Assembly (NCBI GenBank): GCA_030015575.1
Contig: CM057339.1
Location: 770,490,809 to 770,554,808, forward strand
Source of the DNA: Agapanthus africanus
Lineage: Eukaryota > Streptophyta > Magnoliopsida > Asparagales > Amaryllidaceae
Length of the DNA stretch: 64,000 nt
Direction of reading: 5' to 3'
The position numbers were made by a program, and so were the translations under genes. The notes beneath the pieces are model-generated. The model saw only the letters and a program-made list of their open reading frames with translations. It searched no databases and was not told the origin of the DNA. This document shows, piece by piece, positions 45,831-55,569 of this stretch (position 1 is its first letter; each line of letters begins with the position of its first letter).

Positions 45831-47228
45831 GCGGACGAAAACCTCGATGATGTAAGAATCGTGGTACAAAGCCGTCGAGTGCTTGCCCCGGCAGAAATAC
45901 CCCCGGAATTATATAAAGAGAAGGGAGCGACTGAGCAGACGACCCTACAAATAAAAGACCATGAGAAGGCCGAGGACTGGAGGGAAGTCCTCATAGACTA
46001 CTTTAAATCCCACCGAATGCCCAAAGATACATCCTCCAGGCATCAGCTCATGAAGCGAGCTCTATCTTTTGCCTACGTCAACGATACTCTATACAAGAGG
46101 TCGTTTGATTCTCTATGGCTGAGATGCCTAGGACCTGACGAAGCGGAAAGAGTCATTCAGGAAGTTCATGACGGACTCTGCGGTTCCCACCAAGCAGGCC
46201 CTAAGATGAAGTTGAAGATAAAACGGATGGGTTACTACTGGCCCACGATGATCCAGGACTGCCTTGAGTATGCGAAGCAATGCCACTCGTGCCAGATTCA
46301 TGGGCACTTTATCCACCAACATCCGAATCCACTACGCCCAACGGTGGCTAGTTGGCCATTCGAAATGCGGGGGACTGACATAGTCGGCCCCATCGAGCCA
46401 GCATCATCCCGGGGACATCGCTTTATCCTAGCGACAACTGATTACTTCTCCAAATGGGCAGAAGCAATACCATTGAGGGAAGTGAAGACGGAGAATATCC
46501 TCCATTTCTTCAAGACGCACGTCATCTATCGGTTCGGAACCCCACGGCGGATTATCTCCGATAACGGGCCAGCCTACAGAAGCCATAAGATTAACCGCTT
46601 CGCGCAGCAGCACAATATAGACTGGAGATATTCTTCAGTTTACAATCCACGAGCTAACGGTCTAGCCGAGGCTTTCAATAAGACCTTGACGAAGATCATA
46701 AAAAAGACCGTTTCCCGGAATAAGAGAGACTGGCACGAGAGGCTGCAAGAAGCCCTTTGGGCTTATCGAACTACATTCAGGACGGCCACGAACACAACGC
46801 CATACGCGTTGGTATTTAGGACGGAAGCAGTACTCCCCCTCGAGATAGAGTTACCCTCTCTACAAGTGGCAATCCACCACGAGCTGACGGACGAAGAAAA
46901 TGCTCACCTTCGGCTTGAGGAGCTTGATGCCCTCGACGAAACTCGGCTCATAGCGCAACAACATCTAGAAGCCTACAAAGCAAAGATGACGCGCTCGTAC
47001 GAGAGATTGACCAGGCCGAGGACATTCCGCCAAGGCGAACTCGTGCTAGTGGTCAAGAGACCTATGATCCCCAATCGTGCCAAACGGGGGAAATTTGAGC
47101 CAAACTACGAAGGCCCCTACATCATAGATAAGGTCTATCAGGGTGGAGCCTATCTACTCATGGACATGCACGGTGAAAGGCCTTTCAGGCCAATAAACGG
47201 GCGCTTCTTAAAGAAATACTATGCTTGA
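45831..47228 (+). pseudogene. Integrase region of element C
   Basis: HHCC zinc finger near 46160-46310 (H-D-G-L-C-G-S-H...C-H-S-C-Q-I-H-G); core with G-T-D-I-V-G-P-I, the D-Y-F-S-K-W-A-E-A block (46440), R-I-I-S-D-N-G-P-A-Y (46550-46580) and Y-N-P-R-A-N-G-L-A-E-A-F-N-K (46640-46685), giving the DDE triad; a C-terminal part with G-E-L-V-L-V and an N-Y-E-G-P-Y-I-I GPY/F block. There is no chromodomain, as expected for Tat. Open to its end at 47228. Confidence 0.92.
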
Positions 47229-47335
47229 TGAGCCATAGCCTGGGTCAATGATAGATGACGACGACTATGTCCGCTCGCTATCTTCCTAGGCTCAGACTTT
47301 GCAAGCAGTGGCTGGCCCTCCCATATCGACGGGCC

Positions 47336-47520
47336 GAAACGTCCTTAAACTAACAATGGACTGAAACGTCCTTAAACTAACGACGGACCGAAACGTCCTT
47401 AAACCAGCAACGGACCGAAACGTCCTTAAACTAACGACGGACCGAAACGTCCTTAAACTATCGACGGACCGAAATGTCTTTAAACTAACGACAGACCGAA
47501 AAGTCCCTAAACTACTACCG
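47336..47520 (+). repeat. 27-bp tandem repeats GGACCGAAACGTCC, about 7 copies
   Basis: Unit GGACCGAAACGTCC plus TTAAACTAACGAC. Same period and same GGAC/GTCC arms as the LTR repeat at 26655-26760 and the block of E at 11040-11220. Confidence 0.9.
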
Positions 47521-47699
47521 CAGCATCCTTAGGCTGACGAGATAAAAAAATAAAAAATAAATAAAAAAATAAAAAAACGGTGCGTCCACAAGCAAAACGG
47601 GCACGGATGAAAACCCGAAAGGGCTTCGTGAGTAAAAACAGCAGGACTACCGGCGAGTGTTTGTGAAAACCCGAAAGGGCGCAACCTCGTTAAAAGACA

Positions 47700-48190
47700 C
47701 TTATAGGGTCCTCTCGACCTTGTAAGGAGAAACCACCTGCGTGAGATCCTTACGACTCGCAAAGGAGTAACACACTTAGGGATCCTCACGATTTCTAAGG
47801 AGAAAATACACTTGCGAGATCCCCACGACTCGTAAGGAGAATTCTCTCATGGGACCCTCACGGCTCACGAGATTTGAAAGTCTTAAGTTACAGAAACCTA
47901 AACCTGTTCTTAAGCAGATCCCCCACAACCTTCAATATTGCCCTACAAGGGACTCAATACTGACCCTTGTATACAATCCACGGGCGCGAATAAACATTTC
48001 CCCAGCAAAGTCCAACCCTTGTAGGTCCTCTCGACCCATAAGGAGAAAGCCCTCTTGTAGGATCCTTATGACTTACAGAGGAGCGCACACTTAGGACTCC
48101 TCACGATCCCTAAGGAGAAAATACACCTGCAAGATCCTCACGACTTGTAGGGAGAAATACCTTTGTGAGACCCTTATGGCTCATGAAGTC
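47700..48190 (+). repeat. Stem-loop array 1 of element C (about 10 units)
   Basis: Units every 35-50 bp, loops near TCCTCACGA, arms differ from unit to unit but stay complementary: CTTAGGGATC/GATTTCTAAG at 47775-47799 (8/10), CTTGCGAG/CTCGTAAG at 47811-47836 (7/8 plus a G-T pair), CCTGCAAG/CTTGTAGG near 48126-48151 (7/8 plus a G-T pair). Units are joined by GGAGAAA-type linkers. Confidence 0.85.
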
Positions 48191-48359
48191 AAAAGCCTTG
48201 GTCGACAGGACCCTTAACCCTGTTTGCCAAGCCACCTTTGTTCAACATCGACAGAGGCGAATGATGATTCGCTCCTGGCAATATTCTAGTTGTAGCGGTG
48301 CTGATGCCGAAATCGGTGCCTAAAATCCAGGCTTGCAGCGAAAAAGCTAGCAAGCCACA

Positions 48360-48570
48360 CATGCCTACAAAATAGCCGAAATGATGGGGCAACTTGCAAT
48401 AAAAAACAGCAAGTAAAAATGAAGGCATGAAAAATAGCCGAAATGATGGGGCAACTCGCAATAAAAAGCAGCGAGCAGAAAATAAATAAATAGCCGAAAT
48501 GATTGGGCACCGCGAAAAATAGCCGAAATGATGGGGCAATTGCGACCTTCGCGATATAAAAGCTGAAATG
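48360..48570 (+). repeat. AATAGCCGAAATGATGGGGCAA repeat block, split unit of 50-60 bp
   Basis: Core TAGCCGAAATGATGGGGCAA recurs at about 48371, 48431, 48491 and 48519, with CTCGCAATAAAAA and CAGCGAGCAG between. The same unit in reverse complement is at 9590-9860 in element E. Confidence 0.85.
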
Positions 48571-48879
48571 ATAGAGCATCGCGGAAAAAGAAATAAAATA
48601 AAAGTGAAATCCTCGCCCTACAGGTGATGTTACATCTACCTCTGTATACAATCCAGGGGCGCAAACAAAGAAAGGATCATACTCCCTCCCCAGGTTTCAT
48701 CATAAGGAGAAGCCAAATCTCGACGGTTCACAGATAGCCTAGAGATCATCTCGACGTCCGTCTCATGGCAGCAGACACAACATCAAGAGAAACGGAACAG
48801 CGGCAACCCCCAGTTCCATGGCTCGGCGATACATATCACCAAGAGTCAAACCTCCATCCCGTGAAATGCGGATACAATC

Positions 48880-49915
48880 AACAAAATTCCTGGTCACGTG
48901 GAACACGGATAACGTCACTCTTTGACCCCGTGGAAAACGTCCAGAGCGGATCCTGGTCCTCGCAGAACACGGCAGTAAACCCGTGCGAAGCATCCAGAGC
49001 GGAGCCTAGTCCTCGCCTAACGCGGCAGTGAACCCGTGTGAAGCATCTAGTGCAAAATTCCTGGTCACGTGGAACGCGGATAATGTCACTCTTTGACCCC
49101 GTGGAAAACGTCCAGAGCGGATCCTGGTCCTCGCAGAACACGGCAGTGAACCCGTGCGAAGCATCCAGAGCGGAGCCTAGTCCTCGCCTAACGCGGCAGT
49201 GAACCCGTGTGAAGCATCTAGTGCAAAATTCCTGGTCACGTGGAACGCGGATAATGTCACTCTTTGACCCCGTGGAAAACGTCCAGAGCGGATCCTGGTC
49301 CTCGCAGAACACGGCAGTGAACCCGTGCGAAGCATCCAGAGCGGAGCCTAGTCCTCGCCTAACGCGGCAGTGAACCCGTGTGAAGCATCTAGTGCAAAAT
49401 TCCTGGTTACGTGGAACGCGGATAATGTCACTCTTTGACCCCGTGGAAAACGTCCAGAGCGGATCCTGGTCCTCGCAGAGCACGGCAGTGAACCCGTGTG
49501 AAGCATCCAGAGCGGAGCCTAGTCCTCGCCTAACGCGGCAGTGAACCCGTGTGAAGCATCTAGTGCAAAATTCCTGGTTACGTGGAACACGGATAATGTC
49601 ACTCTTTGACCCCGTGGAAAACGTCCAGAGCGGATCCTGGTCCTCGCAGAGCACGGCAGTGAACCCGTGTGAAGCATCCAGAGCGGAGCCTAGTCCTCGC
49701 CTAACACGGCAGTGAACCCGTGTGAAGCATCTAGCGCAAAATTCCTGGTTACGTGGAACGCGGGTAATGTCACTCTTTGACCCCGTGGAAAACGTCCAGA
49801 GCGGATCCTGGTCCTCGCCAAGCACTGCAGCGAACCCGTGTGAAGCATCCAGAGCGGAGCCTGGTCCTCGCCAAGCACGGCAGTGAACCCGTGTGAAGCA
49901 TCCAGAGCAAATACC
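48880..49915 (+). repeat. 171-bp satellite-like tandem array, six copies
   Basis: Units start (GCAAAATTCCTGGT) near 48881, 49051, 49222, 49393, 49564 and 49735, a period of about 171 bp. Copies are about 95% alike or better by eye. Each holds two half-units that both end GAACCCGTG(T/C)GAAGCATC. Since 171 is 57 codons, the minus strand stays open for 315 residues as a 57-residue repeat; I read that as a by-product of the period. Shortened units also occur in both LTRs of C. Confidence 0.95.
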
Positions 49916-50113
49916 GGACTGTGGAGTCCTTAAAATCCACGAACTATGACGTCCTTAACCTCGACCGCGATGTCTTAAAACTAACGATCAAACCCCCCCG
50001 ATTCCCTACGGATTCTGCCTTGGTTTAAGGGTACATCTCTTCACTCCTTTGATACCTGGCGTTGTAATTCCTCAACGTCTTCAAAGAAGTGACGGGTCCC
50101 TGCAACCAAACAC

Positions 50114-50330
50114 CGGACTGTGGAGTCCCTAAATCCACGGACTATGAGGTCCTTAACCTTGACCGTGATGTCTTAAAACTAACATCGGACTGTGGAGTCC
50201 CTAAATCCACGGACTATGAGGTCCTTAACCTTGACCGTGATGTCTTAAAACTAACATCGGACTGTGGAGTCCTTAAATCCACGGACTATGAGGTCCTTAA
50301 CCTTGACCGTGACGTCTTTAAACTACAATA
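50114..50330 (+). repeat. Three 72-bp direct repeats with GGACT dyads
   Basis: Units at 50114, 50186 and 50258: CGGACTGTGGAGTCC, then CGGACTATGAGGTCC, then GACCGTGATGTC. Each contains two or three GGAC...GTCC or GAC...GTC dyads. The period is a multiple of three, which keeps an 88-residue frame open; not taken as a gene. A single related copy is at 49916-49985 and in the LTRs. Confidence 0.88.
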
Positions 50331-50384
50331 CCCGGAGCAGCCTCTGACCCCGTGAAACACGGATAAGGGCGACCACAGCCAGCA

Positions 50385-50558
50385 CTTGCAGGTCCTCACG
50401 ACCTGTAAGGAAGAAAAAACTCTCTTGTGAGATCCTTACGACTCTCAAGGGAAACCCGCTTAAGAATCCTCACGATTCTTAAGAAGAACTTACACCTATG
50501 GGATCCTCTCGACCTGTAGGGAGAAAAAACTCTTTATGAGACCCTCGTAGCTCATAAA
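50385..50558 (+). repeat. Stem-loop array 2 of element C (5 units)
   Basis: CTTGCAGGTC/GACCTGTAAG at 50385-50409, CTTGTGAG/CTCTCAAG at 50424-50449, CTTAAGAATC/GATTCTTAAG at 50459-50483 (10/10), CCTATGGG/CCTGTAGG near 50494-50519, TTTATGAG/CTCATAAA at 50533-50558 (8/8). Loops are CTCAC or variants of ATCCTCACGA. Separated by AAGAAAAAAC-type linkers. Confidence 0.9.
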
Positions 50559-51006
50559 ATGCAAAAGTCTTAGGGGGCAGATCTTAACCCTGAATCCTGA
50601 GCCATCGCTGTCCTGCAAGGAGATCAAGATAAATTGTCTGCAGAACACATTCAATAGAAAGGGGACACACCATTGAAGAGAAGAATATGCCTTCATTTAT
50701 AAACCTCCCTTCGACAACAATACTCGATCTAAAGCCAGCGCAAACCACCCGATACGGGAGATAACGCGGCAAGTTTCTGATCTGTATCCTATCAGGCACG
50801 CATTTGCAACTGTATGAATGTTTAAAAGGAAATGTTGCCCGAGGCACTGATGTGCATGCAACGTAACGATGGTGCTCGTAATTAAAGAAAAACAAACAGC
50901 TCATTTACGCAAGCAAGACACACGTACGACTGTCTGACAAGCATGAAAATTCAACAGAAAGCATGCAAACCACCAATGATTAAAGGAGTACATTGATTCA
51001 AACATA

Positions 51007-51540
51007 CTACATTGGTGGGAAAAGATCACCAAACAAGGGATCAGAAATACAAGGGTTAACAAAGCAAAACACAAAATTCTCCAACTCCCTCTCCGCCTTC
51101 TCCAGCACGTCAAAACGGCGGTTTTCGCGAGGAGTCGCTCCCCACCGGTTGGAGCCGTGCTCATCAGCAAAAGCAGACATGACGGCCCGACGAGCTCTTA
51201 TCTGACTCAGTAAATGAACTGAGTGATCCTTCAGAGCTTGAGTGATTAAACAAGCCTCATGAAAACACTCAAGCTTGTCCTCCGCCGCGTCAAGGATCGC
51301 CGAAGTCATCTCCGCCGGATGAGGGGGTATATCGGCAAGCACAGACAGGAGGATCATCCGGAGCCAAATGGAGCCCATGGGAAGAGGAGAGCCCCGACGG
51401 GTCAGTAGCTCGTACATCACCATGTCACATTGAGCGTCGGTGAGAAGGGGATCCGCCAGCCGCGCAGCGAAGCGAGGAATTATCTCCTCAAGGGGCACCT
51501 CCCATGGTTGCCGACGAGCATGGAGACGATTGCAAGCCAT
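51007..51540 (-). CDS. Antisense extra open frame of element C, 177 residues, unknown function
   Basis: An open frame on the strand opposite to gag-pol, in the 3' region of C. I prefer the start at 51540 because its context (GCCATGG) is a strong plant start. A TATA-like TTTATAA lies on the minus strand about 90 bases upstream (51628-51634). The protein looks mostly helical: P-W-E-V-P-L-E-E-I-I-P near the start, a hydrophobic stretch (W-L-R-M-I-L-L-S-V-L-A-D) near residue 60, E-D-K-L-E-C-F-H-E-A-C near 90, a basic R-A-R-R-A near 120, and an aromatic C-terminal end (F-V-F-C-F-V). No transmembrane signal is convincing and I recognise no family. Extra antisense frames in this position are known in some Tat-lineage elements. 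Composition is not repeat-like, unlike other frames nearby. Treated as part of the element. Confidence 0.6.
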   Translation of the reverse strand: MACNRLHARRQPWEVPLEEIIPRFAARLADPLLTDAQCDMVMYELLTRRGSPLPMGSIWLRMILLSVLADIPPHPAEMTSAILDAAEDKLECFHEACLITQALKDHSVHLLSQIRARRAVMSAFADEHGSNRWGATPRENRRFDVLEKAERELENFVFCFVNPCISDPLFGDLFPPM

Positions 51541-51599
51541 GGCGATTGATCGGGTTCTCAAAGATGACCACCTTAAGGAATGAATGGGTTTCTCTGTGA

Positions 51600-52030
51600 A
51601 GAAAAGAAGTAAGGCATAGGGTTCAGGTTATAAAGGGGAGCATTTAATGCTATGCACGAAAAATGTTGTGCATAGTGGGACTATTCTCAAAGCCCGGAAA
51701 GAAGGGGAGAGCGTTGGAAATGAAATCCAACGACGCAATGGAATTAGGTTAGGGAAATGAAACGTCCCCATCAAGCAGATCCCTGCATACGCAATACGTG
51801 AGCACTAGCCTTTGATTGGAAAATGAGGCGGCGCTGCACAGGCACAACAGAGAACTAAGCTCTGAAAAAACGAGATTCAAATTCTTAAAAGAAAGGTTTG
51901 AAAGGAAGGACATGAAAAAGTGAAGGCGCCTCTGAAAGAACGTTTCATCTCCCCAAATCCCTAGAGGAATCCAACGGTCACAAGAGGTGACAGCGTTGCA
52001 CTCACGTGCAGACACGTGAGAACAACGCTG
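51600..52030 (+). other. End of the element C 3' region before the LTR
   Basis: No gene seen beyond the upstream part of the antisense frame. A CACGTG pair (CTCACGTG/CACGTGAG around CAGA) lies at about 52000-52020 just outside the LTR, like those in U3. Confidence 0.6.
51628..51634 (-). promoter_or_regulatory. TATA-like box for the antisense frame of element C
   Basis: TTTATAA on the minus strand, about 90 bases before the ATG at 51540. This would allow a 50-60-base 5' leader with pyrimidine-rich sequence. Inference from sequence only. Confidence 0.4.
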
Positions 52031-52040
52031 TGGGGGCATT
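52029..52040 (+). promoter_or_regulatory. Polypurine tract of element C
   Basis: TGTGGGGGCATT directly before TGTTTCC at 52041. The G-run next to the 3' LTR is the expected plus-strand primer. Confidence 0.88.
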
Positions 52041-55000
52041 TGTTTCCTGATTTAAAATCAGGAAAGCTTCTGGGAAAAGCTTCAAAAAGGGGCCACGTGC
52101 TTACACGTGACCAGCAGTCACGTGTTGACACGTGACATATAAAAGCAGCGGAAAAGGGCACATTGGTTCCCTGATCAAGTCAAGGAAAAGGCTTCAGAAG
52201 AGGTCACGTGCTCCCACGTGACCAGGGTCACGTGTTGGCACGTGACGTTCAAAGCAGCAGACTCGCTCTCCAGTTGAACCAAGGAAAGAGGCGCCAGACA
52301 AGGGTCACGTGCTCACACGTGACCAGGGGTCACGTGGTAGCACGTGACGGCTAAGCAGCAGAAGAAGGCAGAGTGCAAAAGAAGAAAAAGGCTCGTTCCA
52401 AGAGAGCCACGTGTCCACACGTGACCATGGGTCACGTGGTCATACGTGACCGGCTTTCAAAGCCCATTTTGCTAACAGAATTAAATTCTGAAAGAGATTC
52501 AAATCTTTCCAAAGGAAAGCAATTATCTGGAACCGATCAAATTAAAGATTCAGAGATGATTAAATATCATCTATCTATGGAAAATCTCGAGTTTGGAAAG
52601 ATTTCCCCTTTAAATCTAACAGAAATAACAAAGGAGAATCCCTGGATTTGAAATCCAATGGTGAATAAAATTCACCTAATAATCCAAGGGTCAAAAACAA
52701 ATGATGGATACAAATCAAATCTCTTAATAAAGATTCATCAAAAACTAATTGATTCGGCTGCTTCTCCTATAAATAGGAGCTTAGAGACACAAAAGAAAGG
52801 GATAGATACACGCAGAGGGAGAAAAAAGGAGAGAGCCTTGATACTTTGAGGAATTTGGAGCTTCTGCAAAAAGAAAACCCTAGGTAAGAAAGGGAAGGCT
52901 TCCTGAAAGAAGGAGAATTTAATTCTCAACAGAGTTTAACTCTGACAAAATAAAAAACAGAAGAACATATTTCTTCTCTCTTTGATAGAGGATCTGCAAA
53001 GTGCACATCTCCCCTTTAGATTGAGAATTTAATTCTCAATGGGTTGAGATCCTGCTATACAGATCCAAAACATGGAGAGGGAATGGAAAAACGAGAATTT
53101 AATTCTCACAGAACTATAGGAATTTAATTCCTCTAAGATAAAAGTAGGGCTTGACCCTGTGTTATGGGAATTTAATTCCTTCAGAACAGAGAGAAACAGG
53201 GTTTAACCCTAATTAAGAACTTAGTTCTGTTGAAACAACGGGAATTCAATTCCCTTAATCATAATTTAACAGGGACTGGAAGTTTAATTCCTTAAAAAGC
53301 TTTTATTAGGGTTTAACCCTATTCAGTTCTTCACATAAACGAGGAATTTAATTCCTACAGAAGATTCAGGGTTTAATTCTACTCCAGAATATAAGTCTTC
53401 AAAAGGAAGTAGGAATTTAATTCCTTTGAAAATTAAAGCTCGAGGAATTTAATTCCTGAAAAAGGATCAACAGATTCTCTAAACAATATACATGGAGGCA
53501 GGGTCACGTGCCACCACGTGACCCCCTCAAAAGATCTACAGAAAGCCCTTTGAGGCAGTCCCCCACGTGACCCACGTGACCCTTGACAGAAGCTCTAACA
53601 CATAGGCATATGAATGCCCGTCACGTGATGGCACGTGATGCTCTGAAAGATGCAATAATCTCAGCAGAATGAATGGAGAGAGGGCGCTCTCACGTGTCGC
53701 CACGTGACCCCTCTTGCTTTAGTGTTTAACACTAAGTTGGAATTCCTGAATCCAGTGTTAAAACACTGTTGGGCCGTAGTGTTCAACACCAATCAGAGAA
53801 CTTTACTTGCAGTGTTCAACGCTGACTACCTTAGTGTTTAACACTAATTTGAGAGCTCTGTTGCCAATGCTTGATACTGATCTGTTTTAGTGTTTAACAC
53901 TAATCTGAAAGCCTTGTTGCTGGTGTTTAACACCAATAATCTTTTAGTGTTAAACACTAACTTGTCAACCTCATTCCCAGTGTTCAACACTGATTGCTCT
54001 GAAGTGTTTAACACTAGGCTTTGGCCCAATTGGCTAAAGGGATAGAGGCAAAGCCTCTCCCTCAATGGACCCACAAGAAGTCAATATTCCAGACATGATA
54101 GGACTTAGCCCAAGCTGGCCATAAGTCCTCAATTCGTAATTAACTGGGCCAATGGGCTCATAATATAATTAATGGGTCTTGATCCCAAATTGGGCCAAGG
54201 ACTATTTAATCCATTCCGGTTCTAGGGTACATCTCTTCACTCCTTTGATACTTGGCATTGTAATCCCTCAATGTCTTCAAAGAGGTAACGGGTCCCGATG
54301 ACCACCCATGATATGGACTGTGGGGTCCTTAAACCCATGTCTAATGCAAAATTCCTGGTCACGTGGAACGCGGATAACGTCACTCTTTGACCCCGCGGAA
54401 AACGCCCAGAGCGGAGCCTAGTCCTCGCCGAGCACGGCCGTGAACCCGTGTGAAGCATCTAGTGCAAAATTCCTGGTTACGTGGAACGTGGATAACGTCA
54501 CTCTTTGACCCCGCGGAAAACGCCCAGAGCGGAGCCTGGTCCTCGCCAAGCACGACAGTGAACCCGTGTGAAGCATCCAGAGCACATACCGGACTGTGGA
54601 GTCCTTAAACCCATGGACTATGACGTCCTTAACCTTGACCGAGATGTCTTAAAACTAACAATGGACCGCAATGTCCTTAAACTACCCACGGACCGCAATG
54701 TCCTTAAACTACCCATGGACCGCAATGTCCTTAAACTACCCATGGACCGCAATGTCCTTAAACTAGAACAATAGAGCCCAGCATGCTCTTTTGTCGGATC
54801 TAAACGGTCCCGTTTAAGTTGATCTTAGCCTCAAAGATGGCTAACGTATCCTTAAACCTTCAGACAGACTGGACTATGAATCCCCCAAATTAACTCTGGC
54901 TCAAGGGTACATCTCTGAACTCCTCTGACATCCGTCGTTGTAATCCTTCAACGTCGTCAGAGAGGTGACGGGTCCCGACGGCCACATATACGATGGATCA

Positions 55001-55569
55001 CTATGTCCCTAAACTGGAACAATGGAGCCCAAACGCTCTTTTGTCGGATCTAAACGATCCTGTTAAGTTGATCTTAGTCTCAAATCGGACTAACGTATCC
55101 TTAACAAACGTTTGAGCTGATCTTAGCCTCAAGTATGGCTGACGTATCCTTAAACCAGACCCCCAAACCCAAATCTAAGATAAACACGGATTTGGACTAG
55201 TCCACGCCCTACGGGCGACGACATAACTCAGTCTCCGTAAACAATCCACGGGCAACAAAACATAAAATAAACACACACGACACGAAGTGACCATCTGGAG
55301 AAGGAGAAAGTTGTTACCGCGATGCGGTAGCGTAATTAACTGCAGGGGCTTGCGTCTGCAGGGAAGAGCGTCCCCACAATCAAAAACCCCTCAAACGAGG
55401 GGGAATCTGACAAAGTCTGCTACATCGGCCGCATCCGTCTAAACCTCCGATGCACGGTGCCATAAACAACTTGGCATCTTCGGAGAGATGGACGGATAGC
55501 ACCAATTAGCATCTGCCCCGAACCTCAGGCACGGACGCCCGAGTCCAGGCCGCCGTTCGGAGGGGAACA
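52041..55569 (+). repeat. 3' LTR of element C (3529 bp)
   Basis: Same blocks as the 5' LTR; about 1.3% substitutions by eye plus one more 27-bp unit. Ends GGAGGGGAACA at 55569 and is followed by TGTTC. Confidence 0.96.

Larger units (their letters stand above)
47229..52040 (+). other. 4.8-kb repeat-rich 3' region of element C between integrase and 3' LTR
   Basis: No sense-strand gene. Parts listed separately: 27-bp GGAC repeats, two stem-loop arrays, a CCGAAATGATGGG repeat block, the 171-bp tandem array, 72-bp repeats, and an antisense frame. Recurring phrase GTATACAATCCACGGGC at 47969 and a variant at 48642. Other stretches (48570-48870 and 50560-51000) show only scattered short dyads. A long 3' region rich in tandem repeats is described for Retand- and Ogre-type elements. 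Confidence 0.85.
24052..55569 (+). mobile_element. Element C: giant Tat/Retand-like Ty3/gypsy carrying D inside it
   Basis: About 21.2 kb without D. Order: 3.5-kb LTR, primer-binding site, an extra N-terminal frame, gag, protease, RT, RNase H, a second (archaeal-type) RNase H, integrase, a 4.8-kb repeat-rich 3' region with an antisense frame, polypurine tract, LTR. Dual RNase H, great size and the extra frames are hallmarks of the Tat lineage (Ogre, Retand and relatives). LTRs differ by about 45 substitutions in 3.5 kb by eye (about 1.3%) plus one 27-bp repeat unit. It looks close to whole, with a handful of breaks apart from D. Confidence 0.93.

Noticed and set aside
48878-49825. A 315-residue open frame on the minus strand over the 171-bp array, with a 57-residue repeat
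   Set aside because: The repeat period is a multiple of three, so one stop-free unit keeps the whole array open. No start context, no known fold, and the unit also occurs in LTRs out of any coding setting.
50089-50355. 88-residue frame with 24-residue repeats
   Set aside because: A by-product of the 72-bp tandem repeat.
47700-50558. CRISPR-like reading of the regularly spaced repeats
   Set aside because: The context is a plant retrotransposon, there are no cas genes, and the repeated part is a loop with changing arms rather than a fixed repeat with unique spacers.
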